This document shows positions 18,095-26,212 of a stretch of 64,000 nucleotides of DNA, one piece after another; position 1 is the first letter of the stretch, and the number at the start of each line of letters is the position of its first letter. The position numbers and the translations under genes are program-made. The DNA lies in NCBI RefSeq assembly GCF_014652615.1, contig NZ_BMZD01000002.1, positions 558,001-622,000 of the forward strand, read 5' to 3'. This stretch comes from Novosphingobium arvoryzae. GTDB taxonomy: Bacteria; Pseudomonadota; Alphaproteobacteria; Sphingomonadales; Sphingomonadaceae. The notes under the pieces are model-generated. The model had not been told where the DNA came from. It did no database searches and worked only from the letters and a program-made list of their open reading frames with translations.

Positions 18095-18781
18095 ATGAAC
18101 CGGTTTGCCGCCCTGCTGCTTCCCCTGCTCGCGCTTGGCGCCAGCCCCGCGCTGGCCGATGCGGTCGTGGAAACGGTGGAAGTGACCGAAGTGGTCAGCA
18201 CCGATGCAATCAGCACCGGCGGCTCGGAACGCTATGTCGTCAGCACGCCCGCACTGGTGCCGCAGGGGATTGCCCGGTTCGGCCCGTTCCGCGTGCTGGA
18301 TGGCAGCCGCGCAGCGCTGGTCGACGTCACCGATACACACAGCCCCGCCCAGTTCGAAGCGATGCTGCGGGCCTTTCCCGGCATTTCGCTGATCGAGATG
18401 ATCGACTGCCCCGGCACCGAGGATGACCGCGCCAACCTGAAACTGGGGCGGATGATCCACGCCCGCCAGATCACGACGTATGTGCCGCAGGGCGGCTCGG
18501 TCCGCTCGGGCGGGGTGGAGTTGTTCCTGGCGGGCAAGCAGCGGATCGCCGATCCGGGCGCGGAGTTCGCGGTGCACAGCTGGGCGGACGAGGACGGGCG
18601 CGAGGCGAAAGACTATCCCGCCAACGCCCCGGAAAACCGGGCCTACCTTGATTACTACGCCGAAATGGGCATGAGCGCAGGGCAGGCCAAGGCGTTCTAT
18701 GCCATGACCAACTCCGTCCCGTTCGACGATGCCCGCTGGCTGACCGCGCAGGACATGGGCAAGTGGGTGGCCCTGAATTAG
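18095..18781 (+). CDS. secreted ClpP/crotonase-fold-like protein
   Basis: A 228-residue protein with a signal peptide (MNRFAALLLPLLALGASPAL, cut near ALA-DA). The middle reads FPGISLIEMIDCPGTEDD, then ITTYVPQGGSVRSGGVEL, then FLAGKQRIADPGAEFAVHSW. This resembles periplasmic ClpP-like serine-hydrolase folds, where a strand, a Ser-containing turn, LAGxxR and a later VH occur in this order. Ser in RSGG and His in VHSW could be catalytic. The last quarter (YLDYYAEMGMSAGQAKAFYA) fits the helical end of that fold. The assignment is by pattern only; I do not recognise a named family. Confidence 0.5.
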   Translation: MNRFAALLLPLLALGASPALADAVVETVEVTEVVSTDAISTGGSERYVVSTPALVPQGIARFGPFRVLDGSRAALVDVTDTHSPAQFEAMLRAFPGISLIEMIDCPGTEDDRANLKLGRMIHARQITTYVPQGGSVRSGGVELFLAGKQRIADPGAEFAVHSWADEDGREAKDYPANAPENRAYLDYYAEMGMSAGQAKAFYAMTNSVPFDDARWLTAQDMGKWVALN

Positions 18782-18816
18782 TTGATGGTGCGGTCAGCCC
18801 ATCCGGCCTGACCTTG

Positions 18817-18898
18817 CCGCACCGGCCCGCTCCCCCGCCCGGCCACCCAACGGAATTGTACGTTGTGGGTGGCCGGGCGGGGGAGCGGGCCGGTGCGG
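18817..18898. repeat. palindromic repeat, copy 1
   Basis: Two perfect 33-bp inverted arms (18817-18849 and 18866-18898) around a 16-nt loop containing TTGTAC. The arms are almost identical to those at 34881-34961; the loops differ. Very GC-rich, REP-like. It lies between the ClpP-like gene and the rpmH promoter. Confidence 0.85.
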
Positions 18899-18937
18899 CG
18901 AACTGCCGGAAGGCAGAAGGGGTCTCTCCCGAATCCC

Positions 18938-18970
18938 TTGACTCATATCCGGGCCTCCGTTAACGGCCCG
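18938..18970 (+). promoter_or_regulatory. rpmH promoter, TTGAC-N17-TTAA with GC-rich discriminator
   Basis: TTGAC at 18938-18942, TTAA at 18960-18963, then CGGCCCG (18964-18970), identical in boxes and spacing to the rpmJ promoter. Two GANTC sites are present: GAATC at 18931-18935 and GACTC at 18940-18944, the second overlapping the -35 box. Confidence 0.65.
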
Positions 18971-19029
18971 ATCCCTGTATTCCAGCCGTCTTGTCGGGCG
19001 GTGTTGTTGTTATTGTATCCGAGGTTATC

Positions 19030-19164
19030 ATGAAGCGCACCTTCCAGCCCAGCAATCTCGTGCGTGCCCGTCGTCACGGTTTCCGCGCCCGCACCGCCAC
19101 TGTCGGCGGTCGCAAGGTGCTGGCCGCGCGTCGCGCTCGCGGCCGCAAGAAGCTCTCGGCCTGA
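19030..19164 (+). CDS. rpmH: 50S ribosomal protein L34
   Basis: A 44-residue basic protein, [20 protein letters not shown], continuing [24 protein letters not shown], an unmistakable L34. It is the first gene of the conserved rpmH-rnpA-yidD-yidC-engB cluster and has its own promoter at 18938. rnpA starts 8 bp after its stop. Confidence 0.98.
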   Translation: MKRTFQPSNLVRARRHGFRARTATVGGRKVLAARRARGRKKLSA

Positions 19165-19172
19165 TCCTACCC

Positions 19173-19553
19173 GTGAAACTTCCCGTCCTTTCGCGGCGGG
19201 CAGATTTCCTAGCCGCAAACCGGGGCCTGCGTGTATCGCGCCCCGGTTTTGTGTTGCTTGCCCGGCCCAATGATGCCGGCACGATGCGGTTCGGCATCAC
19301 TGTCACCAAGAAGATCGGCAATGCGGTGGTCCGCAACCGGATGAAGCGGCGGTTTCGCGCGCTGATCCGCGATATGCTGCCAACCCAGGGCCTGCCCGGC
19401 CACGATCATGTGCTGATCGGCCGCGAAGGCGGGGTGGAACGCGACTTTGCCCTGCTGCGCACCGAACTGCAGGCCGCCCTGGCCCGCGCCGCCGCCGGCA
19501 AGGGCGATCCGCCACGCAAGCCCCGCACCACCGGACAACGCGGCAAGCGATGA
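19173..19553 (+). CDS. rnpA: ribonuclease P protein component
   Basis: A 126-residue protein subunit of RNase P, which helps the catalytic RNA cleave 5' leaders from tRNA precursors. The RNR signature is present in [20 protein letters not shown] (about residues 46-65), and [11 protein letters not shown] is the second conserved strand. The C-terminal 25 residues are a basic tail. It begins with GTG at 19173 and overlaps yidD by an ATGA. Confidence 0.96.
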   Translation: MKLPVLSRRADFLAANRGLRVSRPGFVLLARPNDAGTMRFGITVTKKIGNAVVRNRMKRRFRALIRDMLPTQGLPGHDHVLIGREGGVERDFALLRTELQAALARAAAGKGDPPRKPRTTGQRGKR

Positions 19554-19759
19554 AGCGCGCCCTGATCCTGCTGTCGCGCGCCTGGCAACTCGGCCCGTCG
19601 CGCATCCTGCCGCCCAGTTGCCGCTATGCCCCGTCGTGCTCGCAATACATGATCGAGGCCGTTGAAAAGCATGGTGCGATTAAGGGTGGCTGGCTGGGCC
19701 TCAAACGTATATTGCGCTGCCATCCTTGGGGAGGGCACGGGTATGACCCGGTGCCTTGA
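19550..19759 (+). CDS. yidD: membrane protein insertion efficiency factor YidD
   Basis: A 69-residue protein with the family core [20 protein letters not shown], then [24 protein letters not shown]. An N-terminal amphipathic helix attaches it to the inner membrane, where the family assists YidC-dependent insertion. It overlaps rnpA by 4 bp and lies 55 bp before yidC, in the usual gene order. Confidence 0.96.
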   Translation: MKRALILLSRAWQLGPSRILPPSCRYAPSCSQYMIEAVEKHGAIKGGWLGLKRILRCHPWGGHGYDPVP

Positions 19760-19814
19760 CCAGGCCAGCCGCCTTCCCATCTGACCAAGACTTCAAGAAA
19801 ACAGGGACGCCTTC

Positions 19815-21584
19815 GTGGAGAACCATAATCAGCGCAACCTGATCCTGGCGGTCGTGCTTACGGCACTGATCCTGTTCGGATGGGACGCGGCACTTCGCTA
19901 TATGTACCCCAACGCGGACAAGGCCCAGCCGGTGGCCGAAGCCGCTGCCGGGGCAGCTCCGGCCGATGCGGCCAAGCCGACGCGCGAAGGCGGGCTGACC
20001 GCGCCCGCCGATATCGCGGCCGAAGCGCGCGACCTCAAGACGGCGTTGAACCCGGCAGCCCGCGTGGCCATCGCCGCACCGGGGCTGACCGGCTCGATCA
20101 ACCTGGCGGGCGGGGTGCTGGATGACCTGACCACCAACCGCCACACCGCCGCGCTGGACCCCAAGGAGGGGCCGCAGCGGATCTTCTCTCCCGCCGGCAC
20201 CCCGGCCCAGCACTACGCCCAGTTCGGCTGGGTGGGCGACAATCTGGCCGTGCCGAACGCCGCGACCGTGTGGACCGCCCCCGCAGGCGCGAAGCTGACC
20301 CCGCAGACCCCGGTCACGCTGACCTGGAACAACGGCGCCGGCCTGACCTTCGCGCTGACTTACGCGATCGACGCGGACTACATGGTCACCGTCAAGCAGA
20401 CGGTCGCCAACACCGGCGGCGCGCCGGTGGCGGTGAAGCCCTTCGCGCTGATCAACCGCACCAGCAAGACCGCCAGCCTGGACAGCTTCAACGTCCATTC
20501 CGGCCCGTTCGGCGCGTTCGACGGCACCGTCTCGTTCGGTCCCGACTATGACGACGTGACCGAAGCCGGCCAGGTCAGCAACGCCGGCAAGACCGACTGG
20601 ATCGGCTTTACCGACGTGTACTGGATGACCTCGCTGATCCCGGACAAGGCCGGGGCGACCAGCGATTTCCGCGCCATGGGCAACGACATCTACCGCGCGG
20701 ACCTGGTCTATGGCGCGGTCAACGTCGGCGCGGGCCAGCAGGTTGCGCGCACGACGCGGCTGTTTGCCGGGGCCAAGGAAAGCCAGGTGCTGGACCGCTA
20801 TGAGGAAACCGGCATCGTCAACTTTGGCCTGGCGATCGACTGGGGCTGGTTCCGCTGGTTTGAAAAGCCGATCTTCCTGCTGCTGACCAAGCTGTTCGAA
20901 CTGGCCGGCAACTTTGGCGTGGCGATCATCCTGCTGACGCTGATCGTGCGCGGGATCATGTTCCCGATCGCGCAGAAGCAGTTCGCCAGCATGGCTGCGA
21001 TGCGCGCGATCCAGCCCAAGATGAAGGCGATCCAGGAACGCTACAAGGACGACAAGCCCAAGCAGCAGGAAGAGATCATGGCCCTCTACAAGAAGGAAGG
21101 CGTCAACCCGCTCGCGGGCTGTCTGCCGATCTTCCTGCAGATCCCGATCTTCTTCGCGCTCTACAAGACGCTGATCGTCGCGGTCGAAATGCGCCACCAG
21201 CCCTTCGCGCTGTGGATCAAGGACCTGTCCGCCCCCGATCCACTGCACATCCTGAACCTGTTCGGCCTGCTGCCGTTCGAAGTGCCCGCTTTCCTGGGCA
21301 TCGGCGTGCTGGCGATCCTGCTGGGCATCACGATGTGGCTGCAGTTCAAGCTGCAGCCCGCGCAGATGGACCCGGTGCAGCAGCAGGTCTTCGCGATCAT
21401 GCCGTGGATGATGATGTTCATCATGGCGCCGTTCGCGGCCGGCCTGCTGATCTACTGGATCACCTCCAACGTGCTGACCATCGCCCAGCAGAAGTACCTC
21501 TACAGCAAGCACCCGCAGCTGAAGGCGCAGGCTGAAAAGGACGCGGCGGATGCGGCGCGGGCCAAGGAACGGGCGAAGTCGTGA
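19815..21584 (+). CDS. yidC: membrane protein insertase YidC
   Basis: A 589-residue insertase. N-terminal TM helix (about 8-25), a long Ala/Pro-containing linker, a large periplasmic beta-sandwich domain (about 85-340), then the 60KD_IMP core from about 355: FELAGNFGVAIILLTLIVRG, KYKDD-type coiled cytoplasmic hairpin (YKDDKPKQQEEIMALYKKEG), NPLAGCLPIFLQIPIFFALY and C-terminal helices. It starts with GTG at 19815 (MENHNQRNLIL matches the family). Its stop overlaps the GTG start of engB. Confidence 0.97.
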   Translation: MENHNQRNLILAVVLTALILFGWDAALRYMYPNADKAQPVAEAAAGAAPADAAKPTREGGLTAPADIAAEARDLKTALNPAARVAIAAPGLTGSINLAGGVLDDLTTNRHTAALDPKEGPQRIFSPAGTPAQHYAQFGWVGDNLAVPNAATVWTAPAGAKLTPQTPVTLTWNNGAGLTFALTYAIDADYMVTVKQTVANTGGAPVAVKPFALINRTSKTASLDSFNVHSGPFGAFDGTVSFGPDYDDVTEAGQVSNAGKTDWIGFTDVYWMTSLIPDKAGATSDFRAMGNDIYRADLVYGAVNVGAGQQVARTTRLFAGAKESQVLDRYEETGIVNFGLAIDWGWFRWFEKPIFLLLTKLFELAGNFGVAIILLTLIVRGIMFPIAQKQFASMAAMRAIQPKMKAIQERYKDDKPKQQEEIMALYKKEGVNPLAGCLPIFLQIPIFFALYKTLIVAVEMRHQPFALWIKDLSAPDPLHILNLFGLLPFEVPAFLGIGVLAILLGITMWLQFKLQPAQMDPVQQQVFAIMPWMMMFIMAPFAAGLLIYWITSNVLTIAQQKYLYSKHPQLKAQAEKDAADAARAKERAKS

Positions 21585-22252
21585 CCGATGAAGTGGTGAC
21601 AGGCGACGCCCCGCTTCCCGGCGATGAGGACCTGGCCGAACGGGCGCGCCGCCTGTTCGCCGGGCCGATCGCATTCCTGAAAAGCGCGCCCGCCCTGCAC
21701 TTCCTGCCCGATCCGGAATTTCCGGAAGTGGCGCTGGCCGGACGCTCGAACGTGGGCAAGAGCTCGCTGCTCAACGCGCTGACCAACCGCAAGTCGCTGG
21801 CCCGCACGTCGGTGACGCCGGGCCGCACGCAGGAACTGAACTTCTTCGACGTCGGCGATCCGGTCACCCTGCGGCTGGTCGACATGCCCGGTTACGGCTT
21901 TGCCAAGGCTCCGCTGAAAGTGGTGGAGCAGTGGAAGCGGCTGGTGCGCGATTTTCTGCGCGGGCGCGTTTCGCTGAAGCGGGCGCTGGTGCTGATCGAT
22001 TCGCGCCACGGCGTGAAGCCGGTCGACATCGACATGATGAAGATGCTGGACGAAGCGGCCGTGGGCTATCGCCTGGTCCTGACCAAGGCCGACAAGGTCA
22101 AGGCCAGCGAACTGGCTGCCGTCCTCGCCGCGACCGAGGTGGAAGCGCGCAAGCATTCCGCCGCCTTCCCGCAAGTGCTGGTGACATCGTCCGAAAAGGG
22201 CATGGGCATCGCCGAACTGCGTGCCGCCGTACTGGCCGACGCGGAGACTTGA
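21581..22252 (+). CDS. engB: ribosome biogenesis GTPase EngB (YsxC/YihA)
   Basis: A 223-residue GTPase for late assembly of the large ribosomal subunit. G1 is GRSNVGKSSLLNAL, G2 the Thr in RTSVTPGRTQ, G3 DMPGYGFAKA and G4 TKADKVK. It begins with GTG at 21581, overlapping the yidC stop (GTGA), so it is translationally coupled to yidC. Length and N-terminal extension (about 45 residues before the fold) are ordinary for alphaproteobacteria. Confidence 0.96.
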   Translation: MTDEVVTGDAPLPGDEDLAERARRLFAGPIAFLKSAPALHFLPDPEFPEVALAGRSNVGKSSLLNALTNRKSLARTSVTPGRTQELNFFDVGDPVTLRLVDMPGYGFAKAPLKVVEQWKRLVRDFLRGRVSLKRALVLIDSRHGVKPVDIDMMKMLDEAAVGYRLVLTKADKVKASELAAVLAATEVEARKHSAAFPQVLVTSSEKGMGIAELRAAVLADAET

Positions 22253-22303
22253 AGCTATCCTGCTTGCCCGGCCGCTTGGCCGGCAAGCGAGGAGTCGCAG
22301 GGC

Positions 22304-22948
22304 ATGAACCCGGACATTTCCGAAGCCGATCTGGCGGCGCTGGTCCCCGCCTTTTACGCCCGTGTCCGGCAGGATGACCTGATCGGGCCGGTGTTCAATG
22401 GCGCGATCCATGATTGGGACCACCACCTGGTCCAGCTGATCGCATTCTGGTCTTCGGTGATGCGCTCCACCGGGCGCTACAAGGGCAGCCCGATGGCCGC
22501 GCACCTGCGGCACAAGGACACGATCACGCCCGCGATGTTCGACCGCTGGCTGGCCCTGTGGGGCGAAGTGACCGCGGCGTTACTCCCCGCCGCCAAGGCC
22601 GCGGCCATGCAGGCCAAGGCCGCCACCATCGGCGAAAGCCTGAAGCTGGCGCTGTTCTTCCGCATGCCCAGGGGCGCCCCGCCGCAGCCCTACAAAGTCA
22701 CGGCGGAATGGGATGAAACGACCCTGCCTGCCGCGATCCGGGGGCGGCACAACACCAAGGCCGGGGTCTGGGGCCTGCTGCGCGTGCTGGAAGGCCGCGT
22801 GTCGCTGGTGTTCGAAGACCCGGCCCGCCGGGTCGAGGTTACGCCGGATCAGCCCGCCGAGATTCCGCCCGAACAGTGGCACCATGTGGAGCTGGGCGGA
22901 CCGGCGCGGATGCGGGTGGAATTCTACCGCGAGAAGCCGCTGGGCTGA
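22304..22948 (+). CDS. fusion of group III truncated hemoglobin and DUF1971 (TehB-type) domain
   Basis: A 214-residue two-domain protein. Residues about 1-120 look like a group III truncated globin: ALVPAFYARVRQDDLIGPVF at the start, then FWSSVMRSTGRYKGSPMAAH, a candidate proximal His in HLRHKDTI, and FDRWLALWGEV. Residues about 127-212 match DUF1971, the small cupin-like domain of TehB-type tellurite-resistance proteins (YKVTAEWDETTLPAAIRGRH, then VTPDQPAEIPPEQWHHVE). The join is direct with no frameshift. It lies 51 bp after engB; a role in oxygen, NO or redox-toxicant handling is inference only. Confidence 0.82.
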   Translation: MNPDISEADLAALVPAFYARVRQDDLIGPVFNGAIHDWDHHLVQLIAFWSSVMRSTGRYKGSPMAAHLRHKDTITPAMFDRWLALWGEVTAALLPAAKAAAMQAKAATIGESLKLALFFRMPRGAPPQPYKVTAEWDETTLPAAIRGRHNTKAGVWGLLRVLEGRVSLVFEDPARRVEVTPDQPAEIPPEQWHHVELGGPARMRVEFYREKPLG

Positions 22949-22955
22949 ATGCCCC

Positions 22956-23378
22956 CTACTTCGCGAACAATTGCTCCAGGCTGGCAAAGGCCTTCATCTC
23001 GATCGCGTTGCCGGATGGATCGCGGAAGAACATCGTCGCCTGTTCCCCCGGCTGGCCCTTGAAGCGCACATAGGGCTCAATCTCGAACTGCACCCCGGCC
23101 GCTCTCAAGCGCTCGGCCAGCGCCTCCCAGTCTTGCAGCGTCAGCACGATGCCGAAATGCGGCACCGGCACGCCATGGCCGTCCACCGGGTTCGCCCCGG
23201 CATCGCTCACCGCCCGCTCGCCCACGCAATGCGCGACGATCTGGTGGCCGTAGAAATCGAAGTCGATCCAGTCATCGCTGCTGCGCCCTTCCGCGCAGCC
23301 CATTATCCCACCCCAGAACGCCCGCGCCTCCGCCAGGTCGCGGACGGGGAATGCCAGGTGGAACGGGCGCAGGGACAT
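22956..23378 (-). CDS. VOC-family (glyoxalase/dioxygenase-fold) protein
   Basis: A 140-residue protein made of two beta-alpha-beta-beta-beta modules: [20 protein letters not shown] and, in the second half, [20 protein letters not shown] followed by [15 protein letters not shown]. His in FHLAF, His in PHFGIV and Glu in AIEMKAF are candidate metal ligands. The family includes glyoxalases, extradiol dioxygenases and antibiotic-binding proteins; the substrate is not evident. AAAGGAG precedes the ATG at 23378. It is convergent with the globin fusion and divergent from the GST gene. Confidence 0.86.
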   Translation of the reverse strand: MSLRPFHLAFPVRDLAEARAFWGGIMGCAEGRSSDDWIDFDFYGHQIVAHCVGERAVSDAGANPVDGHGVPVPHFGIVLTLQDWEALAERLRAAGVQFEIEPYVRFKGQPGEQATMFFRDPSGNAIEMKAFASLEQLFAK

Positions 23379-23451
23379 GGCGTGAACTCCTTTGCGGCGG
23401 CGATATCCGTTCAGGCTCGACAGCGTCAAGCTGAACAGATAGTCCGGCCCC

Positions 23452-24120
23452 ATGAAGCTCATCATCGGCAACAAGAACTATTCCAGCTGGTCGCTGCGCG
23501 GCTGGCTGGCGGCCAAGCAATCGGGCCTGGCGTTCGAGGAGATTACCGTTCCGCTGTTCGGCGACGACTGGGACCAGCGCAAGAAGAACGATGGCGATAT
23601 CGCCCCCTCATCCGGCAAGGTGCCCGTGCTGTGGGATGGTGACGCGGTGGTGTGGGACAGTCTGGCGATCATCGAATACTTGGCCGACAAGGTCGGGCGC
23701 GAGCGGTTCTGGCCCAAGGCCGATGATGCTCGCGCGATGGCACGATCGATGGTGGCGGAAATGCATTCGTCCTATCAGGCCCTGCGCGCCGAATGCCCGA
23801 TGAACATGCGCCGGCAGTTCGAGGAAATCGAACTGAGCGACGCCGCCCGCGCCGACATCGTGCGCATCCTGACCCTCTGGGCCGAGGCACGGGCGCGGTT
23901 CGGCATGGGCGGGCCGTTCCTGTTTGGCACCTACAGCGCCGCCGACATCTTCTATGCCCCGGTGGTCAGCCGCTTCATGACCTATGGGATAGGTGTGCCG
24001 GGCTTCGCCCTCGCCTATATGGATGCCGTATGGGATCACGAATGGATGCAGTCCTGGCTCGCCGCCGCCGAGGCTGAGGACTGGGTGATCGAACAATACG
24101 AGATGCCGGAAGCAAAATGA
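23452..24120 (+). CDS. glutathione S-transferase family protein
   Basis: A 222-residue GST. N-terminal thioredoxin-like domain with [19 protein letters not shown] (Ser residues at the glutathione-activating site), cis-Pro in [10 protein letters not shown] and the [10 protein letters not shown] helix that binds the gamma-glutamyl group. The C-terminal domain is all-helical, with the [19 protein letters not shown]-capping box region. It overlaps the S1/P1 nuclease gene by an ATGA, so the two are co-translated. The biological substrate is unknown. Confidence 0.92.
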   Translation: MKLIIGNKNYSSWSLRGWLAAKQSGLAFEEITVPLFGDDWDQRKKNDGDIAPSSGKVPVLWDGDAVVWDSLAIIEYLADKVGRERFWPKADDARAMARSMVAEMHSSYQALRAECPMNMRRQFEEIELSDAARADIVRILTLWAEARARFGMGGPFLFGTYSAADIFYAPVVSRFMTYGIGVPGFALAYMDAVWDHEWMQSWLAAAEAEDWVIEQYEMPEAK

Positions 24121-24977
24121 TCCGCAAACTTGCCACTGCCTGCGCCGCGCTGCTGGCGCTGCTGAGTACGCCCGCGCTGGCCTGGGGCGGGTTCGGCCAT
24201 GAAACGACCGCGCAGATCGCGCTGGCCAACGTCTCACCTAGAACCCGCGCCGAAATCGCGCGGCTGCTGCGCGCCGAAGCGGCGCTGGGCACGCCCTATT
24301 GCCGGATGCGCAGCCTGGAAGAAGCCTCGACCTGGGCCGATTGCCTGCGCCGCGAAAGCTGGCGCTGGGCCTATACTTTCGCATGGCATTACCAGACCGA
24401 GAACATCTGCAAGCCCTATGACGTGAAGGCCAACTGTTCCGGCGGCAACTGCGTGACGGCGCAGATCGTGCGCAATCGCCGCATCCTGGCCGACAAGACA
24501 CTGCCCGCCGCCCAGCGGCTGGAAGCGCTGGCGTGGCTGGCGCATGCCATCGGCGATCTGCACATGCCGCTCCATTCGGGCGACAATGCGGACCTGGGCG
24601 GCAACGCCGTCGCGGCAAAGTATGGCATCGCGCCGGGGCGCAACCTGCACTCGGTGTGGGACGGGCCATTGGCGGAACGCGGGATCACTTCGGCCGAGCC
24701 GCCGCTGGTGCGGCGTTATTCGGCTGAGGAACGCGCCGAACTGGCCAGTGGCGATGTGGCCGACTGGGGCCGCGAAAGCTGGCAGATCGCCCGCGACCTG
24801 GTCTACGCCCGCGCGTTCGACCGCGATCCCTGCGCGGGCGGTGAAGCCCCCAAGGACGTTGTGTGGAGCAACGAGGACATCGAGGCCAGCCTGCCCACCC
24901 TGCGCCAGCGGGTCACGCAGGCCGGCTTGCGGCTGGCCCGCGATCTGGATGCCGCACTGGGCGGCGCGGCGCGCTAA
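24117..24977 (+). CDS. secreted S1/P1-type nuclease
   Basis: A 286-residue zinc-dependent, single-strand-preferring nuclease. The signal peptide ends at PALA, leaving WGGFGHE as the mature N-terminus; the N-terminal Trp and the next His are trinuclear zinc ligands in this family. Other ligand-bearing motifs: AWHYQTENI, AHAIGDLHMPLHSGDNADLG and GRNLHSVWDG. It probably acts in the periplasm or outside the cell in nucleic acid scavenging. It overlaps the GST gene by 4 bp; dapE follows 39 bp later. Confidence 0.93.
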   Translation: MIRKLATACAALLALLSTPALAWGGFGHETTAQIALANVSPRTRAEIARLLRAEAALGTPYCRMRSLEEASTWADCLRRESWRWAYTFAWHYQTENICKPYDVKANCSGGNCVTAQIVRNRRILADKTLPAAQRLEALAWLAHAIGDLHMPLHSGDNADLGGNAVAAKYGIAPGRNLHSVWDGPLAERGITSAEPPLVRRYSAEERAELASGDVADWGRESWQIARDLVYARAFDRDPCAGGEAPKDVVWSNEDIEASLPTLRQRVTQAGLRLARDLDAALGGAAR

Positions 24978-25016
24978 CTTGCCCCGGCGCGCGCTTGCCC
25001 ATATGCAGCGCCTGAT

Positions 25017-26147
25017 ATGACCGCTTCCCCCGTTCTCCCGCTCGCTGAGGCGCTGATCGCCTGCCCCAGCGTCACGCCAGCCACCGGTTCGGTGTTCGAT
25101 TGCCTTGAAGGGATGCTGACCCCGCTGGGCTTTGCCGTGCACCGCTTCACGGCGGGCGAAGCGCCGGACGGCCCGGTGGAGAACCTGTTCGCAATCCGGC
25201 AGAGCCCGGTGGGCAGCCGCCACTTCGCCTTTGCTGGCCACGTCGATGTCGTGCCCCCCGGCGAGGGCTGGGCCAGCGCGCCGTTCGCGCCGGAAGTGCG
25301 CGGGGACCTGCTCTATGGGCGCGGCGCGGTCGACATGAAGGGCTCCATCGCGGCGATGGTCCATGCGGCGGCCAGCATCCCGCAAGATGCCGGAACGCTC
25401 AGCTTCATCATCACCGGGGACGAGGAAGGCCCGGCCCGCTTCGGCACCGTCGCGCTGATCGAACACATGCGCGAGGTAGGCGCGATCCCGGATCTTTGCC
25501 TGGTGGGGGAACCGACTTCGGTCCACCGGCTGGGCGACATGATGAAGATCGGGCGGCGCGGCTCGGTCAACATCTGGCTGGAAGTGGCAGGGACGCAGGG
25601 CCACGTTGCCTATCCGCACCTTGCCGACAACCCGATCCCCCGGCTGGTCGCCATGCTGGCCGAACTGGACGCGCTGGTGCTGGACGAAGGGACCGACTGG
25701 TTTCAGCCGTCCAATCTGGAATTGACCGACATCACCGTCGGCAACCCGGCAACCAACGTGATCCCGGCCAAGGCATCGGCGCGCATCTCGATCCGCTTCA
25801 ACGACCTGCACACGGGGCAGGAACTTGCCGACCGTGTGGCCGCCATTGCCGAGCGCCACGGCGGCAGTGCCCGCGCGGTGATCTCGGGCGAGGCGTTCCT
25901 CACCCCGCCCGGCGCGTTCTCCGCGATGATCGCCCGCGCGGTGGAAGGCGAAACCGGCCTGATCCCCGAAGCTTCCACCACCGGCGGCACCAGCGACGCG
26001 CGTTTCCTGAAAGACCTGTGCCCGGTGATCGAATTTGGTCTGTGCAACGCGACGATGCACAAGCGCGACGAAGCCGTGGCGATCCCCGATCTCGACGCGC
26101 TCGCCCGGATCTATACCCGCGTGGCTGTGGACGCGCTGTCCGCCTGA
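25017..26147 (+). CDS. dapE: succinyl-diaminopimelate desuccinylase
   Basis: A 376-residue M20-fold dinuclear zinc enzyme that releases L,L-diaminopimelate for lysine and peptidoglycan synthesis. Metal ligands are visible in FAGHVDVVPPG, GRGAVDMKGS and ITGDEEGPA; the dimerisation-domain motif NVIPAKASARISIRFND is typical of DapE, as is TTGGTSDARF near the C-terminus. Another DAP-pathway gene, dapB, lies 2.1 kb downstream on the other strand. Confidence 0.96.
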   Translation: MTASPVLPLAEALIACPSVTPATGSVFDCLEGMLTPLGFAVHRFTAGEAPDGPVENLFAIRQSPVGSRHFAFAGHVDVVPPGEGWASAPFAPEVRGDLLYGRGAVDMKGSIAAMVHAAASIPQDAGTLSFIITGDEEGPARFGTVALIEHMREVGAIPDLCLVGEPTSVHRLGDMMKIGRRGSVNIWLEVAGTQGHVAYPHLADNPIPRLVAMLAELDALVLDEGTDWFQPSNLELTDITVGNPATNVIPAKASARISIRFNDLHTGQELADRVAAIAERHGGSARAVISGEAFLTPPGAFSAMIARAVEGETGLIPEASTTGGTSDARFLKDLCPVIEFGLCNATMHKRDEAVAIPDLDALARIYTRVAVDALSA

Positions 26148-26212
26148 TTGCCGTCACTGCCTCAGCCTGTTAGGTTGCCCCGCAAGATTGTTACAAGCAG
26201 GGGATACCTTTG

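Noticed and set aside
19701-21674. Minus-strand open frame (657 codons) opposite yidC
   Set aside because: yidC is certain by motif and gene order; the antisense frame has low-complexity composition and no recognisable domain.
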